Source: Pseudaquabacterium rugosum
GTDB taxonomy: Bacteria; Pseudomonadota; Gammaproteobacteria; Burkholderiales; Burkholderiaceae_C
Reading direction: 5' to 3'
NCBI RefSeq assembly: GCF_038066575.1
Contig: NZ_JBBUTF010000006.1
Coordinates: 62,001 to 126,000 of the forward strand
DNA: 64,000 bases
This document shows positions 60,577-64,000 of the stretch, piece by piece. Positions within the stretch are counted from its first letter, which is position 1. Each line of letters opens with the position of its first letter. The notes beneath the pieces were generated by a model. That model saw only the letters and a program-made list of their open reading frames with translations. It did not search any database and was not told the DNA's origin. A program made the translations under genes and the position numbers.

Positions 60577-61386
60577 TCAGACCGCCGTGTAGCCCCCGTC
60601 CACCGCGATGGCCGCACCGGTGATGCTGCGCGACAGGTCCGAGCACAGGAACAGGATGGTCGAGGCCACGTCGTCCGGCTCCGTCAGTCGGCCGTTGGGG
60701 ATCAGGCCGAGCACCATGCGGGTGGCGTCCTCGGCCGACGGTGACAGGCCCTCGCGCAGCAGCTCGGCCAGGCCATTGGCCAGCAGCGGCGTGTTGCCCG
60801 GCCCCGGATGCATCGAGTTCACCCGCACCTGACTGCCCGCCCGCGCGAACTCGGCCGCCACCGACTTGCTGAGGATGGTGACGCCACCCTTGGCCGCCGA
60901 GTACGCGGCCTGCGCCACCGAGGCCACCTGGCCGAACACCGAGGACACGTTGACGATGGCCGCCCCGCCCTCGCGCGCCGCCGTGGCCGACAGCAGCGGC
61001 CAGGCCGTCTGCATGCCCAGCCACACGCTGTCGAGGTTGACGGCCAGCAGCTGGTGCAGCTCGTCCAGCGAGGTGCGCAGGAAGGGCCGCGTCAGCATGC
61101 GGCCGGCGTTGTTGACGAGGCCGTCGAGCCGGCCGTCGGTGGCCTGGCCCGCCGCATCGAGCACCTGGCGCCAGCCGGCCTCCGAGGCCACGTCGTGGCC
61201 GTGGGCCCAGGCGGTGGCGCCGGCCTCGCGGCACAGGCGCGCCGTCTCCTGCGCGCCCGCGGCGTCCAGATCGGTGGCCACGACGCGGGCGCCGGCCCGC
61301 GCCAGTCGCACACAGGTACAGCGGCCGAAGCCGCCGGCCGCGCCGGTCACCAGGATGACCTTGTCGTTCAGGCCCATGAGATCCAT
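60577..61386 (-). CDS. Short-chain dehydrogenase/reductase
   Basis: A 269-residue classical SDR. VILVTGAAGGFGRCTCVRLARAGARVVATDLD gives the TGxxxGxG motif and an Asp after the second strand (NAD preferred); LVNNAG, the Ser of NVSSVFGQ and the YSAAKGG Tyr/Lys are present, with VNSMHPGPGNTPL. AGGAGG lies 5 bases before the ATG at 61386. The end SITGAAIAVDGGYTAV is typical of sugar or polyol dehydrogenases. Between an ALDH and a Pgl-like lactonase on the same strand it could oxidise a sugar to its lactone; the actual substrate is unknown. Confidence 0.88.
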   Translation of the reverse strand: MDLMGLNDKVILVTGAAGGFGRCTCVRLARAGARVVATDLDAAGAQETARLCREAGATAWAHGHDVASEAGWRQVLDAAGQATDGRLDGLVNNAGRMLTRPFLRTSLDELHQLLAVNLDSVWLGMQTAWPLLSATAAREGGAAIVNVSSVFGQVASVAQAAYSAAKGGVTILSKSVAAEFARAGSQVRVNSMHPGPGNTPLLANGLAELLREGLSPSAEDATRMVLGLIPNGRLTEPDDVASTILFLCSDLSRSITGAAIAVDGGYTAV

Positions 61387-61534
61387 GCATCCTCCTGCGG
61401 GTTGAAATCGGGGCCCCGTGCACGGCACGGCACGGTGGCCGGCCGGCGACGGAGCCCGTCGGGGTGGAGCGTCGCGATGACGCCCAGGGAAGGGAAAAGA
61501 CAACGGGGAAAGAGAGCGGCAGCAGGACGGCGGC

Positions 61535-63001
<1,467 letters not shown>

Positions 63002-63039
63002 CGGGGGCTCCAGATCATGGGAAAGCAGCGCACAGGCGC

Positions 63040-63897
<858 letters not shown>

Positions 63898-64000
63898 GCT
63901 CTGTCTCCTGGTGGATGCGCCCTGTGCCGGGCGTCGTGGGCGCCCCGGCGGCCCCTCTCAGGATCGCCAGGACGTCGATGGGATGGCGGGCCGTGCGGCC

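Overview
The window is very GC-rich chromosomal DNA, densely packed with short gaps and many 4-base ATGA/GTGA gene overlaps. The gene content (PEP-CTERM protein, tandem glycine riboswitch before a DadA-like oxidase, MSHA-type MshQ protein, many LysR/LacI regulators, several probable leaderless starts) fits a betaproteobacterium of the Burkholderiales, perhaps near Leptothrix, Sphaerotilus or Ideonella. The taxonomic placement is inference. I saw no rRNA, tRNA, CRISPR array, transposase or replication origin.

Left part (1-21 kb): a truncated DUF2145 gene, an SPFH/NfeD membrane pair and a DUF2867 gene lead into a sugar-type ABC importer operon (SMP-30 lactonase, ATPase, permease, binding protein). 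This operon is divergent from a LacI-family regulator. At 9.3-12.7 kb a visibly less GC-rich three-gene unit encodes kinase, PP2C phosphatase and vWA protein (E. coli yegI-yegK-yegL/TerY-P type); a frameshifted gene relic lies on its left side. From 12.9 to 20.4 kb follow a PLP enzyme and an aldonate cluster: gnd, idnD, a 2-ketogluconate-reductase-like gene, then divergently idnO, gluconokinase and a beta-hydroxyacid dehydrogenase. Near-identical GTTACCGGTAAC-type operators lie before the ABC operon and twice in the idn divergent promoter. This suggests one LacI-family regulon joining uptake, delactonisation, keto-acid reduction, phosphorylation and oxidative decarboxylation of gluconate/idonate-type acids.

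Middle (21-45 kb): a sirtuin; a compact operon of ureohydrolase, NCS1 permease, NTF2-like protein and aldehyde dehydrogenase, divergent from a LysR regulator with two strong palindromes between them; a methyltransferase; a tannase-family lipoprotein esterase; a PEP-CTERM / 2OG-Fe(II) oxygenase / fused spermidine-synthase-like membrane protein cluster; a PCuAC-like / DUF3604 / PpiC / HupE cluster; a FrnE-like DsbA protein; a 1216-residue MshQ-like lectin protein; and a DUF3616 protein.

The strongest candidate for an undescribed system is at 45.2-52.2 kb: four tightly coupled minus-strand genes, in transcription order a TIR-domain protein, a MoxR-type AAA+ ATPase, a 1191-residue protein joining a vWA-like region, a possible TIR-like Rossmann region and a C-terminal FGE-sulfatase (C-type-lectin-fold) domain, and a second stand-alone FGE-like protein. 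It resembles the MoxR-vWA-effector class of conflict systems.

Right part (52-64 kb): MerR regulator with carboxymuconolactone-decarboxylase-like protein; LysR regulator divergent from an F420-reductase-like oxidoreductase and an NTF2-like exported protein; a tandem glycine riboswitch controlling a DadA-like oxidase; an orphan sensor histidine kinase; a 6-phosphogluconolactonase-type propeller, SDR and aldehyde dehydrogenase operon; and an OmpW-like outer-membrane protein with a hexanucleotide repeat.
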